Of a stretch of DNA of 64,000 nucleotides, positions 49,726 to 61,629 are shown one piece after another (position 1 is the first letter of the stretch; every line of letters starts with the position of its first letter). The notes beneath the pieces were generated by a model that worked only from the letters and a program-made list of their open reading frames with translations, had not been told where the DNA came from and made no database searches. The position numbers and the translations under genes are program-made. The stretch is taken from NCBI RefSeq assembly GCF_029867415.1, contig NC_081182.1:13762497-13826496 (forward strand). Direction: 5' to 3'. The stretch is from Vicia villosa. Lineage: Eukaryota > Streptophyta > Magnoliopsida > Fabales > Fabaceae.

Positions 49726-51378
49726 TATGTATATATATAATTAAATAATTATATACTCTAAGTATACTGTAACTAATTATATATAATTTAATAATATTTA
49801 TCTATTATATTCATTGTAGGAAGCCACTTGTCATATTCTCCACGCCCCGTCAGTCAAATATGGAATTAGGGTTTTTGAAAACAGAATCTTTGTTTTATAA
49901 AGGTGAAATCACAAAAAAAAAAACCCTCATATATTTAACCCTTAAAAATATATATACAATTACTTAAAGAATAAAAAAGGAGACAACAAATTCTGTAGGA
50001 GGGAAATCAAATTTTTCGAACCAATATTAGCGTCGGTTTTGGGCGAGTAAAAAACAAATAAGTTATTAAACTTACATGTAAATACACTTTAGCATCAGAA
50101 TCGACCGTCGCTCGATAATAAATATTTATATCAAATAAATTAAATATATAATCAATGTTGTTCTTGACCGACGCTACATTTAATAACATAATAAAATATA
50201 ATAAAAAAATATTTTTACATGTTAGCGTCAATGTTTGTTAACATAATGGTAACATTAATAGCGTTGGATTCAGGGCTGACGCTAAATTCTAATAACAAAA
50301 TCTTTATTTTTCATGTAGGGAAATTTCAACTACACTTACATTTTTATATGCATATACTCATCCTATTCAACAAAAAGAGTGTACGTCTTACTATTAGTCA
50401 CCTAATCCTTCTCCAATGCAACACAACCTTTCAAACCTGAGTATAAATTGTTTTTTCTTATGTAGTAGAATTTTAAAAATGTCAATGATATTGAAAGAGA
50501 TGGTCATTGTGAATTTTGAGCTACTTGGTCGGTCTGATGAATTTCATTTCATCACCGCTCTTAATTTGACAAGAGGGTTAAACAATAACATAAGGTGGGA
50601 GAGACGAATCAATCAAATCAAGCATGGTTTAACTCTAGCACGAATAACTCAAACACTTGAGAATAAATGATGATTAAACTAAATGAGATTTTTCAATTAC
50701 ATCAAAATATAAAAATGGTGTGTAGTTCTATTGTTCATAGGTGAATTCTTATCTACCCAACTTAAAAAGTTGGGTAAGGTTACCTCATGTGTAAAATGCC
50801 TTGAAAACAACAATCAATTGTAATATTTAATAAATAATTAATTATGTTAAAATTAAATGGCATCATATGATTGGTGAAATGTACACTACCCAACTTTTTG
50901 TGATGGGTAGAGAAGTTGTCCTTGTTCAGATATTCAATAACATTTTTTCAATTATAAGGTTTAAAAAAATGTGAGTGACTCATTTGTCTTACAAGTGTTA
51001 ATTACAATCATTTCATACATGTACATTTATTTATTTATTTATTTTTATTTTTTATATACATTTAATATTGTATTTACTAGTATCTAATAGTCATAACCTT
51101 TATTACACATATGTTTTTTATAATGAAAAATTAAAAATTGGTTATTCTTCACTTTAGTTTTATTCCTTTGATTTCTGTCAAATTTATTGGCATGCTTCTC
51201 TTTTCTTTGTTTTCAACTGCATGTTGATCAATTGTTTTATTTTTTTGACAAAAGTTGATTAATTGGTTTATCTTGACTCAATTAGCTTACAATCTTGAGA
51301 ATTTGATTTTATATATATTCTAAATAGAAAATTTTAGCTAATAAATTCAATTTAAAGATTATACTGATACTTAACATG
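49726..51378 (+). repeat. 1.6-kb tandem duplication, copy B
   Basis: Second copy of the unit at 48130-49725. It lacks the long (TA)n tract and carries an extra MITE at 50738-50921. Short open frames occur at matching places in both copies (48999-49190 and 50416-50670, sharing MSMILKEMVIVNFELLGRS), but I see no domain and no intact gene. Confidence 0.85.
50738..50921. mobile_element. MITE in copy B only
   Basis: Imperfect inverted repeats of about 35 bp share CTACCCA and the inner AAAAAGTTGGGTA. Flanked by TTGTTCA at 50731-50737 and 50922-50928. Copy A reads CTATTGTTCAAATATGGATA without the insert, which proves a clean insertion after the tandem duplication. Confidence 0.8.
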
Positions 51379-52118
51379 TTAGGGATGATGTGTTATAAAT
51401 ATGTAATCTATTTTTAATTGTTAGAATATTCAACAACGTGATTGTAATTTGGGGTTAAGAAATTCTTACAGAAGTGCTGAACAAACATAACTAAAATTAT
51501 TGAATGTGATTTTTTATTTGATAGTATGAGTGATTTAAATCACCCCACAATTGCAATTTGATGTCATTGAAGAAGTTATCGCAACATCAATATCATGAGT
51601 AGAAATGGGGTACACTAGAGTGGTATGCATATATAAGCACATGAGGCATGAAGCACACACTGTGGAACATGTCACACGTCGGTTGAAAAAGGGCTTTACT
51701 CTGGTAGAATGGTCGTGTACCGGAGATCACATAAGGTTTCATGGAAAATGTGCAAATTTTTTCTAGGCCATCTAGCCGAGGAGAAAAACTAAATAGCCTT
51801 CCACTTTTTCATTGGTTTGCCTTAACAACCCGAAAAAATGGCACTGGTTATAACTTCGATTCCCAGAAACATTATTTTTGTATTTTCAAAATGGCGCATT
51901 GAAAAGAGACTGAGTTCAAATTTAAGAAAACAAGAATCGAGTTTGATAAACAACCAGAATTTTCACTAACAATCTCTTCACCATACAAGAATACAACAAC
52001 TATTCAAAAACATTAAGTGCATAAAAACATAATACATACTTAGTAATCACTGAACATGAAGCAACATCGACTTATTTAAATATACCCCATCATAGATAGA
52101 AGTTGCATTATATTATAT
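51379..52118. other. 3' flank of the DUF2775 gene
   Basis: No open frame of note and no repeats recognised. The last part should contain the 3' UTR and poly(A) site of the minus-strand gene ending at 52119. Confidence 0.4.
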
Positions 52119-53997
52119 TTATGCATCATCTTTAGTCAAACTTGGTCTTGGCTCAAAATCCTTAGTGTATTCAACATCAATGTCATTGTTCTCATAAGCA
52201 GAAACATTTGGCCTTGGTTCAAAATCTTTGAATGCTTTATTCTTTTCCTCAGCATCAATGTTATTGTCTCCATAAGCTGATACAACGGGTTTTGGTTCGA
52301 AATCTTCAATGGCTCCCTTCCTTTTCTTAGCATGAATTTCATTTTCCGCATAAGATGAAAGGTTAGGTCTTGGTTCAAAATCTTCAATGGCGTCTCTCTT
52401 TTTTTCCTTAGCATTAATGTCATTTTCCCCATAAGATGAAAGGTTAGGTCTTGGTTCAAAATCTTCAATGGGTCCCTTATTTTCCTTATCATCAATGTCA
52501 TTTTCTCCGTAAGATGAAACGTTAGGTCTTGGTTCAAAATCTTCAATGACTCCTTTCTTTTCCTTATCATCAATGTCATTTTCTCCATAAGATGAAAGGT
52601 TGGGTCTTGGTTCGAAATCTTCAATGGGTCCCTTATTTTCCTTATCATCAATGTTATTTTCTCCACACAATGAAAGGTTAGGTCTTGGTTCAAAATCTTC
52701 AATGACTCCTTTCTTTTCCTTATCATCAATGTCATTTTCTCCATAAGATGAAAGGTTGGGTCTTGGTTCGAAATCTTCAATGGGTCCCTTATTTTCCTTA
52801 TCATCAATGTTATTTTCTCCACACAATGAAAGGTTAGGTCTTGGTTCAAAATCTTCAATGGCTCCTTTCTTTTCCTTAGCATCAATTTTATTTTCTCCAT
52901 AAGATGAAAGGTTAGGTCTTGGTTCGAAATTTTCAATGGGTCCCTTATTTTCCTTATCATCAATGTCATTTTCTCCATAAGATGAAAGGTTAGGTCTAGG
53001 TTCAAAATTCTCAATGGCTCCTTTCTTTTCCTTAGCATCAATGTCATTTTCTCCATAAGATGAAACATTAGGTTTTGGCTCGAAATCTTCAATGGATCCT
53101 TTATTTTCCTTATCATCAATGTCATTTTCTCCATAAGATGAAAGGTTAGGTCTTGGTTCAAAATCTTTGAGAGCTTTCTTCTTTTCCTTACCATCAAAAG
53201 ATTGTTTCAGAGTCTTGAAATTATGTTTAGTGTTTGCGTCAAGGAGTTCTTGAATTTCTTCCACCATGTTTTGTTTTTTCACTACTACCTTCCAATATTC
53301 TCCTAAATCTATTCTTGATTCAACAATACCTACGATCTTTATTTCAAAAAACAGAGAAAATATATAAGAACAAAAAAATATCAGTGGCTAACCTCACTTA
53401 GTATTGTTTTGGTATCTTTTAAAAAAAAGTGTATAAAGAAATTTTCTCAAAAGATTACACTATCTCTTTTCATTCTTATTACAAATGAAAGTAATATATT
53501 TTTTGTATAAAAACAATTTATTGAATAAAAAATAAAAAAAAAATAAGAAGGATTAGAAGAGGTAAAACTCAACCGATTAAATTTTTGTAGCAAAAATGAT
53601 AGTTAGACATGTTTAACCTATCTCTCAAAACACTTTCAAAAACACAAATAAAAAGAAAACTCTATCAAGTGTAATCAATAAAAAAATTACATTGATTAAT
53701 CTATTTAGACATACATTTTCTTCTCTAAAAATATGATATCTTATATCTAAAAAGTACAAAATATGTAAAATATTATTTCATTTAATTAAAAGATATAAGA
53801 GACAATTTTAAATTAGAAAATGTACCTATGATTAATATTAAGTCACTTTCAAATGAGAACTTTTATTCAATTCTTTTAAATAATACTATTTAAAATAACA
53901 CTAATGATTAATTTATAATAGAATTTCAAGAATTTAAATAGTGTCTATTGATGGTCATAGTCTCATAGACAACAACCTTAACTTTTACAATAAACTA

Positions 53998-54093
<96 letters not shown>

Positions 54094-54656
54094 ATTGATG
54101 TTAGAAAATTAAATCAACAATTTTTTAATGTGGCTTTTATTAAATTAATGGAATCTAAACACATACTAAGATCTTATTGATAAATTATGTTAATATAAAT
54201 ATCTAAGGGAGTAAATAAATTTTTTTACTTTAATAAACTATTTATTATTTTTTGTATATTATCTTTAATTATTTATATTCAAATTTCCATCTATTTCTAT
54301 TTATAAAAAAACAAAATGTGCAGGTTGAACTAAATGAATCTAATATATTAGTCACTATTCAATCTTTAGAAGTAGCATTTATTTATATTTGTGAATTAGT
54401 ATAAATAAATAGTTAATATAATTATTATTTATAAATTAACAACTTTAAAAAGAATACATGTGTAATTTATATTAAAATAAAATAATTATAATACTGAAAA
54501 CTCATGTATTGTTGTTGCATTCAACTATAGAAAAGAAAACTAAATATCAAAGAGGCTACTACTAGAGGACAATGATTGTGTACATATGCATGTAAGAAAA
54601 GTGAAGCATACCAAGAGAAGCAAGAGAGGCAATAATGCAAGAGCAGGTCTCATCAT
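52119..54656 (-). CDS. DUF2775 / organ-specific (ST-type) tandem-repeat secreted protein
   Basis: Two exons: 54656-54612 and 53336-52119, with a GT donor after CTCTTG and an acceptor ...GAAATAAAG at 53337; phase 0; 420 residues. Exon 1 and the first codons of exon 2 form a clear signal peptide ([15 protein letters not shown], then IVGIVES). The family motif LGEYWK follows at about 26-31, then a charged linker, and from residue 73 thirteen 26-residue units plus a final partial one. The unit consensus is [15 protein letters not shown] followed by [11 protein letters not shown]. This is the architecture of DUF2775 'organ-specific protein' / ST proteins, secreted plant proteins with 25-26-residue repeats and no known biochemical activity. 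Eleven units carry Tyr at one fixed place and two carry Cys (LCGEN). Adjacent units alternate (ENKGP, EKKGA/V), so the DNA has a 156-bp higher-order period. Frame intact. A long alternative frame over the same repeats is a by-product of the 78-bp period. Confidence 0.93.
52150..53185 (-). repeat. 78-bp coding tandem repeat with 156-bp higher-order period
   Basis: Thirteen units encoding FEPRPN...KENKG plus a partial one. The pair LCGENN/SSYGEND at about 52555-52860 is itself duplicated almost exactly, a sign of recent unequal exchange. Confidence 0.92.
54001..54091. repeat. (TA)n microsatellite in the DUF2775 intron
   Basis: About 90 bp of TA dinucleotides within the 1.28-kb intron (53337-54611). 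Confidence 0.95.
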
Positions 54657-54727
54657 CTTTAAGGAATAAAACTAATGTGTATGATTTTTGTTTTTGGATG
54701 AATGATTCCTATGACTACTTAATCACT

Positions 54728-54735
54728 TATTTATA
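54728..54735 (-). promoter_or_regulatory. TATA box of the DUF2775 gene
   Basis: TATAAATA on the minus strand, about 72 bp upstream of the start codon at 54656, leaving room for a 40-nt leader. Confidence 0.65.
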
Positions 54736-54750
54736 GCTATATGAGAAATA

Positions 54751-54770
54751 GCACGTGATCGATCACGTGC
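54751..54770. promoter_or_regulatory. perfect 20-bp palindrome with two G-boxes
   Basis: GCACGTGATCGATCACGTGC reads the same on both strands. It contains two CACGTG G-boxes (54752-54757 and 54764-54769) about 16 bp upstream of the TATA box. G-boxes bind bZIP and bHLH factors in light, ABA and jasmonate responses, so regulated expression is likely. Which signal is unknown. Confidence 0.75.
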
Positions 54771-55802
54771 GTCTGTTATGCAAACTTCTTTGGAAAATTA
54801 TTGAACCTATGAACATAATAATAGCATACAACAACATTTAAAAACATACCTTTTATAAACATAATATTAACAACATACACAACATACAATAACACAAGAT
54901 ATAATAAAATATTTCAAAAACGCACCTTTTATTAAAAACAATCGTGGATGAAGTTCATCTAGTTTATGATGCTATGAAAAAGAAACACGAGTTGGATGAA
55001 GTTTACATAATAACTTCATATTTCTTTTATAGTTATGTGCTTTGTTAAGGTGGTTTTCTTCATTCATTTTCTCTATAAGTAAAAAAAAACATCATGACAT
55101 TAACAACATTACATGGAACATTCACCAAATTAAAAAAAAAAAAAAAAGAGAAACCATTTTTAACAAGAAACGTAAACAAAATCGGAGCATAATTTTAATG
55201 AACGAACATGAAGGTAGCGATTGATGAAGACGAATCTGAAGGTTGCACTATGTGTGATGAGTGATATGGATGTTAGGGTTTTCTTTAGAGAGAGAAGAGT
55301 GAAATGTGTTAGAGTTTTCTTTTGAGAGAAACGACTGTTATGTACTGAGCGAGAGATACTTTCGCTTAGATACTAAAAAATATCACTTTTCATCATTGTT
55401 GACAAGATGAACCGTGATTATATGATTGGACTTTACACCATGATTGACTAAATTAACTGTGATGATATACAAGGACATTACCTTTTTGTGACAATATAAT
55501 AATATATTGAAGGAGCTGGGATTCAATCCCTGTAACTCTTGGTACATTTCACTACGGATTTTAACATTCACTGTAGTAAAATATCTTTTATTAAAAACAA
55601 AAAAAGTGCCCAAAAACGAGATTCCACCACGGTTAACGAAAGCTCGTTGTAATATTTTTTGACGAAATGTGTTTTCCATAATAGTTATATATACGTGTGT
55701 GTGTGTGTGTGTGTGTGTGTTTAAGGGTGTTTCCTTTACTGATAGTTAAGGAATAATGTGATATGCTCATAGTAGTCCATTGAGCGCTTCATTCCATTAT
55801 AT
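54771..55802. other. intergenic with possible CACTA-like remnant
   Basis: 55380-55690 has inverted motifs (AACCGTGATTATATGATTGG, CACCACGGTTAACG) and TTCACTACGGATTTT, the style of decayed CACTA subterminal DNA. The T-arm-like CTGGGATTCAATCCC lies at 55516-55530. A (GT)n run covers about 55694-55720. No gene. Confidence 0.35.
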
Positions 55803-55807
55803 TTTTT

Positions 55808-57758
55808 TGTTAGGTTTTAGTTTGTTGGCTGCATTTTGGTAAAACAATCAGTTCATCCAGATGTTGGATAAGATGTCGTAAACATGTTGCTACGATACTA
55901 AAGCCCGTGATGTCTCTATTTCTGGAAGATCAATTCTTATTGTTCCAGAAAATTTGTTTTGTTATTTGTGAATCAAGTAGCGCATTGAAGATTGGATTCA
56001 CTGAAGATTTGTTTCAAAGCTGAAGAGATAAATAAATATTTGATTTGCTTGATTGGATGTAAAAACCTTTTGCCTTGCATTTGAATATTTGATTTAATTT
56101 GATTTAATTTGATTTGATTTGATTTGCTGAAGGTTATAACCAGATTGAATATCCAAGCCCAATGGTTGTACTGGCTTATAAAAGGAGGAGAATTATTGTT
56201 GCAAGAGTCTTAGGGTTTTGGGAGTCTTTTTAGAGTATTTTTTTTGTGAATCTCACTCATGTATCTTTTGATGCAGAGACTTTGACTGATTATTCATTGT
56301 TCATTGTGATTCACTCATGAGCTTTTAAGCAAGAGTGTAATTTATGTATTTGGAAGTATGTCTTCTATCAATTGTTATTCTTGTTAACAATCACAAGGGT
56401 GTGATTGAGGGATGTGGAAGACGGATCTCATATCTAGGAGTGTCCTAGGTAAAAGTTGAACAAGGTAGTGATTAGGTGACATGTTGTAAACCATAGTTGT
56501 TTATCTTTGAACTAATATTATCATAGTCGATTTCCTTTGTGACTTGGTAGCCCCTAGAGTAGGTGAGTTGCACAGAAATAAGTTAACTATAGATTATGTC
56601 TTTTACCTTCTACTATCATAATTTATTGTTTGGTAAAATTGTTCTGTCAGGAAGATGATGTTTTAACATCTCTCCTGACTTTGTGTTTTGGTGTTGGGAA
56701 TCAATTTTGACATTTATTTTAAGTTCCAAAATTTCAATTGGCAATCAGAGTAGGCACCCTGTTCTAGTTTTGGGTGAGTTCCAGGGAAGATACTTTTTGG
56801 TACTATGGACAAGGAAGGAGGATACAGTAACAGACCACCTTTGTTAGATAGTGCAAACTATAACTATTTGAAGGTTAGAATGATAGACTTTTTGAAATTC
56901 GTGGACAGCAAATCTTGGAAGGCTCTTTTGAAAGGATGGAATCATCCTGTTGTGAAGGACAAAGAATGGAATGGGTGTTTGAAGCCAGAAGAAAATTGGT
57001 CCAAAGAGGAAGATGAATTAGCTCTTAGAAATTCTAAAGCCAAAATTTTGCCTTGCATTTGATGATTTTATTAGATTTGATATGATTTGATTTGATTTGA
57101 TTTGCAGAAGATTATAGCCAGATTGACTATCCAAACCCAATGGTTATATTGGCTTATAAAAGGAGGAGCCTAAACCTAAGAAGACAACAAAGAAAATAAG
57201 GAGAATTATTGTTGCAAGAGTCTTACAATTTGGGAGTCTTTTTAGAGTATTGTTTTGGTGTATGTCACTAATGTATCTTTTGATGCATGGAGTTTGACTG
57301 ATTGTTCATTGTTCATTATGATTCACTCTTGAGCTTTTAAGCAAGAGTGTAATTTGTGTAATTGGAAGTATATCTTCTATCAATTTTTATTGTTGTTAAC
57401 AATCACATAGGTGTGATTGAGGGAAGCGAGAGGGGGATCTCATATCTAGGAGTGTCCTAGGTAGAAGTTGCACAAGGTAGTGATTAGGTGATATGTTATA
57501 AACTAGGGTTGTATAGCTTTGAGCTAATAATATCATAGTTGATTTTCTTCCTGGCTTGGTAGCCCCCATAGTAGGTGAGTTTCATCAAACTGGGTTAACA
57601 ATTGAGTGTGTCCTTTATCTTATGATATTTACTTCTATATAATTTATTGTTTGGTAAAATTGTTTTGTCAATCATATGATGTCTAAACATCTGTCTTGAC
57701 ATTGTGTTTTGGTGTTGTAAAATCAGCCTTGACATTTATTTTAAGTTCCAGAATTTCA
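55808..57758 (+). mobile_element. internally deleted Ty1/copia element (LTR - gag fragment - partial LTR)
   Basis: The first LTR is 55808-56736, starting TGTTAGG and ending TTTCA. Next come a primer-binding-like TTGGCAATCAGAG, a gag fragment, and then a second LTR copy at about 57050-57758 that lacks its first 260 bp. The two LTRs match from GCCTTGCATTTG onward (about 56072 and 57051), including TTATAAAAGGAGGAG and the ending TTAAGTTCCA. Poly(T) flanks on both sides could be a TTTTT duplication but are low complexity. Confidence 0.75.
56805..57062 (+). pseudogene. copia gag N-terminal fragment
   Basis: Opens with MDKEGGYSNRPPLLDSANYN and continues with YLKVRMIDFLKFVDSK and LKPEENWSKEEDELALRNSKA, the typical start of gag in Sirevirus/Maximus-like legume copia elements (UBN2-type). 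After about 75 residues it runs into LTR sequence, so the rest of gag-pol is deleted. Confidence 0.7.
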
Positions 57759-57929
57759 TTTTTTTTCTTGATCCAATCTCTTTTCAATCTGTTAAGGATG
57801 ATTTTGTTAGCTTGTTCAACATGACTATTTCTATGTTGATGTTCAAATGAGTCTAACTATAGTTTGATATAGATGTATATTTTCATAAGTTTTAATATCT
57901 TTATTTTTCCATGCTATATGGTAGGGTTA

Positions 57930-58560
57930 ATAATATTGACTTTATTTATCACAGGTCCTTTACTAAAAATTTGGATAGTTGAAGTACCAAACTCCTTAGT
58001 CGAGCTGGAAGGGTGACTTTGGGCCAATATGTGTTCTCGTATCTTCCAAAATACTCCATGCATAATTTATGGATCACTTAAGGGGTGTGTTATCAAATCA
58101 ATGAATTTATTAGCCAATTCAATAGGGGTGAAGCATTGTTTGTGGGTGAATTGGAAGATTGTTACTCAATCTATGTCTAAATAAAACCTAGGTATTTGAA
58201 GTGATCATGCTTATTATATTGCAATTCTTGATCAACTTCTTTGGGAATTTCTCCATAATACTGATAAACTTTAGGTTAACCTCTTTGGCCTGTAAGTCTC
58301 TCTGTTATTGTTGTTTTTTTGGAATCTATTACTAAGACATTTGAGGTTTTGAAATATGGATTTAAAACTAGATTTGGCAACGGGAAAATATGTCTTTGGT
58401 ATGAATAATGTATTTCGAGAGGATTATCTTTGAAATCTTGTCTCTTATGACCACATTAGTTATTTCCAATTGATGTTGAAGGATATTCATGATCAGGGAC
58501 AATGGAACTCCTGTCTCCACCGCATTGGAAGCCTTAGACCATTGCGACATACTATGAATC
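57930..58560 (+). pseudogene. decayed LINE ORF2 fragment
   Basis: Plus-strand pieces LLSRAGRVTLGQYVFSYLP (near 57990-58050) and EVLKYGFKTRFGNGKICLWY (near 58340-58400) match the post-RT region of plant L1 elements. Several stops and frameshifts. No ends identified. Confidence 0.55.
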
Positions 58561-58744
58561 TACACTTTCTGATCAACTCTAGTTTTAGTACGAAACAATT
58601 TCTCTGTATATGGGAATCAACTTATGATTCCTATGATTCTCCATGACCTAAGTTGTCTTGATTCAGACAAATCTCATTCAATAGAAATCTAGATCTCATT
58701 CAATCGAACCGTATATCTCTTTTTACTAATCACATTTTCCAAAT

Positions 58745-60450
58745 TTAGATATAAATTCTTCTCATTCAAATCCATGGACGATAAGGCGTCCAAAGCTACT
58801 CCCTCAATCGCCCAATGACAAGTCACCACTACTACTGAAGCTTCTCAGAATTCTCCACTTCCTACTAAAGGGACGGATTATCATGTCTTGACGAGCGCTC
58901 TGTCTATTCCCCTGCTACAAAATCTTATCCAACCTCAAGCATACTAAGGTGCATTTTAACCTACTTTATTCCTTGAATTTTCCTTGAAATTTCACCTAAG
59001 ATAAACTTCATTCAAACCTTTAATATTACCGACAAAGTCTACCAAATGGTGCAACAATCAAACTCTCAATCCTTGGCGGAAAGGTTGACTCTGATTGAAG
59101 AAATTTTGTGCAATGCTACTGCAAAGAACAACATTATACATGAAGAGAATTCACATAAAACCTCCATACTAGAACCAAGAAAGGATCTAGAAGAGGTCCA
59201 TAGGTCATCAAGCCATCGACGACACATGCACCATACTTCTTCCCCTAGTTCTGAAGGAAGAAGGGGTCCCCATATTGTTCTTGAAGTTCGCCTCCCTATG
59301 AGGAAGGAAAGGTATGAGGAATATGTGCTCATCTAGACGCGGAAGAAAACCCCCATGTCCGTTCGCATTCTGGATAGAAGAATCCCTAAGTCACTAGAGA
59401 AGTCATTGAAGCTCTAGAGATACGACGAAACTTGAGATCCAGATGAACTTGTCGACTTGTGAACGATTGACTAGATTATTATTATGCCAACAGAGCTTTG
59501 AAGTGTAACCCTATATAAACTACAAGGAAAATATATATCTTGGCTAACGGTTAGTCGAGTACCGGGAGGTATAGAACCTAGCCTATCATAAGGGAAAGAT
59601 GCGTAAATATCCAAAGAAGAAACTGACTGCAGAGTTTAAAGAGGTCATGGTAAGGAACCCATATCAGGTCAAGGAGTTTGCTAGGACTGAAAAAGTCCAA
59701 ATATTGTCATTTCCACTAGAGTCATAACCATAATACCAACGATTGCATCCAGCTGAAAAATGAAATTGAAAGGTTAACCAAGAAAAGGTGGTTTTCTGAG
59801 TATACTAAGGACGATAATAGGGGTAGAGGAAACTCTCTAAAGAGAAAACAATCCACAAGCAAACCGTTGAAGTCATAGTCGGGGGCAAAGGCAAAGATGT
59901 GAGCAGCGAGAAGATTAAGGGCACAAGGGGAAGTGCCAATACATCACTTAAATTATAGGAGGCGCCTCAAGGGCAAGCAATAATTCAAAGAGATAAATGA
60001 GGAGGAAAATCACTAAGTTGATGGTCGTCATCAAGAAGGTTGAAATGAGTTTAGTCGTGAACTTGGAATGGTCAATCCTTAGATTTCAAGATACAAGAAG
60101 ATCAGGGGGGGTCCCAAATGAAAATTTTATTTTGGTAATAACGACCATTGTTGCCAACTTTGACGTCTCAAGAGTTCTAATTGACGTCGACCGCTCTTGT
60201 GTCATCATGTACTCAGATCTCTTTGAAAAGAAGGGGTTGAAGAAAAAAAAGTTGTGACCCTACAAAGGGTCCAACCTACATTCCTTTAAGGACACGATAA
60301 CCCGTCCTTAGGAATACATCAAGCTGATGCCACCTTAGGGGAAGGAAGGAACACCAAAAATATTGAATCTCAATTCCTGATAATCCTTTGTATGAGTGTC
60401 TACTACTGCATCTTAAATCGGCCTTTCACAATAATGCCCATTCAAAATTG
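58745..60450 (+). pseudogene. Ty3/gypsy gag-protease relic, copy 1
   Basis: A gag-type N-terminal frame lies at 59046-59336 (QQSNSQSLAERLTLIEEIL). Lysine-rich nucleocapsid-like text is at 59740-59990. An aspartic-protease-like segment (VITTIVANFDVSRVLIDVDR... MYSDLFEKKGL) is at about 60120-60250. The usual protease DSG/DTG is not preserved (VDRSC instead). Stops throughout; RT and integrase are absent. Confidence 0.6.
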
Positions 60451-61020
60451 TATCTTGTACGAGTGTGACAAAAAAATATCATATATTTTAATTATTTTAC
60501 ATATATTTACTAAACCCATTCAAAACTTATTTATTTTTATATTTTGATTATTGATGTTTAAACTATTAGTACATCTAAGAATTTCTACATCATCAACTCC
60601 TATATCGTATTATTTATATTATTTAAAACATGTTATATTGTAATTTTTTGAGTAAAATTGTTAAACAACCAAAAATGTTAGATTTTGAAACGACTGCAAT
60701 CAAATTGAAATATTTATATTAATCTAATAGTACAAATTTATAATTTTTCTTTCTAATTTTCAATAATTTAGTGAACTAAATATTGAAATATAAAATTCGA
60801 CAATTTCACTAGAGTAGTTTGATACTAGTACATTTTAATTGATGAATTTTGTTTTTTTCCTTAGCATTTGGAATCTTTTTTTGTCTATTGTCTGGACTTC
60901 TTCCAACCATAAACAAATTAGCATTGTTGTCACAAATGTCCTAGGGCATCAGGATGATTCAGTACCAAATAATTTTGCCCGTCCTATGTTTTTGTGGGAC
61001 TGAAATGGATATTATTTTCA
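59700..61020 (+). repeat. segmental direct duplication, copy 1
   Basis: Matches 61630-63220. Shared text runs from the gypsy nucleocapsid/protease relic through noncoding DNA: AAAATGTTAGATTTTGAAAC, GTTTTTTTCCTTAGCATTTG and TTGTCTGGACTTCTTCCAAC. Confidence 0.65.
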
Positions 61021-61629
61021 CCTTTGCATGATTTTTTTTAAAAAGAAAGTAAAAATACAAATGGTGATAAATTTTGAGAGCCAAAGTTTCTCTTTTTAAA
61101 CGTGAGGTAAAAAATGGCTAGAGTGCGATATTATTATTTTGATCAGGATTCTATGAAAAAGAAATCTTAGTTGAAGAATATGATAATGATTAATGTTTAT
61201 AATTCGTATCATAAATTCATTAAAAAATTTAGTTTGTAATTCGTAAAAAATAAATATCATTCTTATTTTTCAATGTAGTAATTATTTCAATTATTTCAAT
61301 TATATCTTTTAATTATTAGTCTGTAGATTATTTTCAACATATTTATAAAATTAATATAATAAAATTACAATATCTTATAATATTATAATTACATTTTTTA
61401 ATTTGTATGCAAAAACTTTAAGTGATATTATTTTGAAACATAGTGAGTATAAAAAAACACTTTTGAAAGACTAAAATCATCTCATGATGACAATTAGAGG
61501 CAGGGAGGAAGCCTTGTGTTTGGATTATGGATGATAATGAATATTTATCTTGGGATTATGAATCATAATTAGTACCCACTAGCACATCAAGTAGTTATTT
61601 TCTGTTTGTTTTATTGAAAAAAATAATAA
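61021..61629. other. spacer between the duplicated copies
   Basis: A/T-rich. No gene or element ends recognised. Confidence 0.35.

Noticed and set aside
52136..53197. 353-codon alternative frame on the minus strand over the DUF2775 repeats
   Set aside because: It stays open only because the 78-bp repeat is a multiple of three and has no stop in that frame. The real frame has a signal peptide, a splice junction and the family motif.
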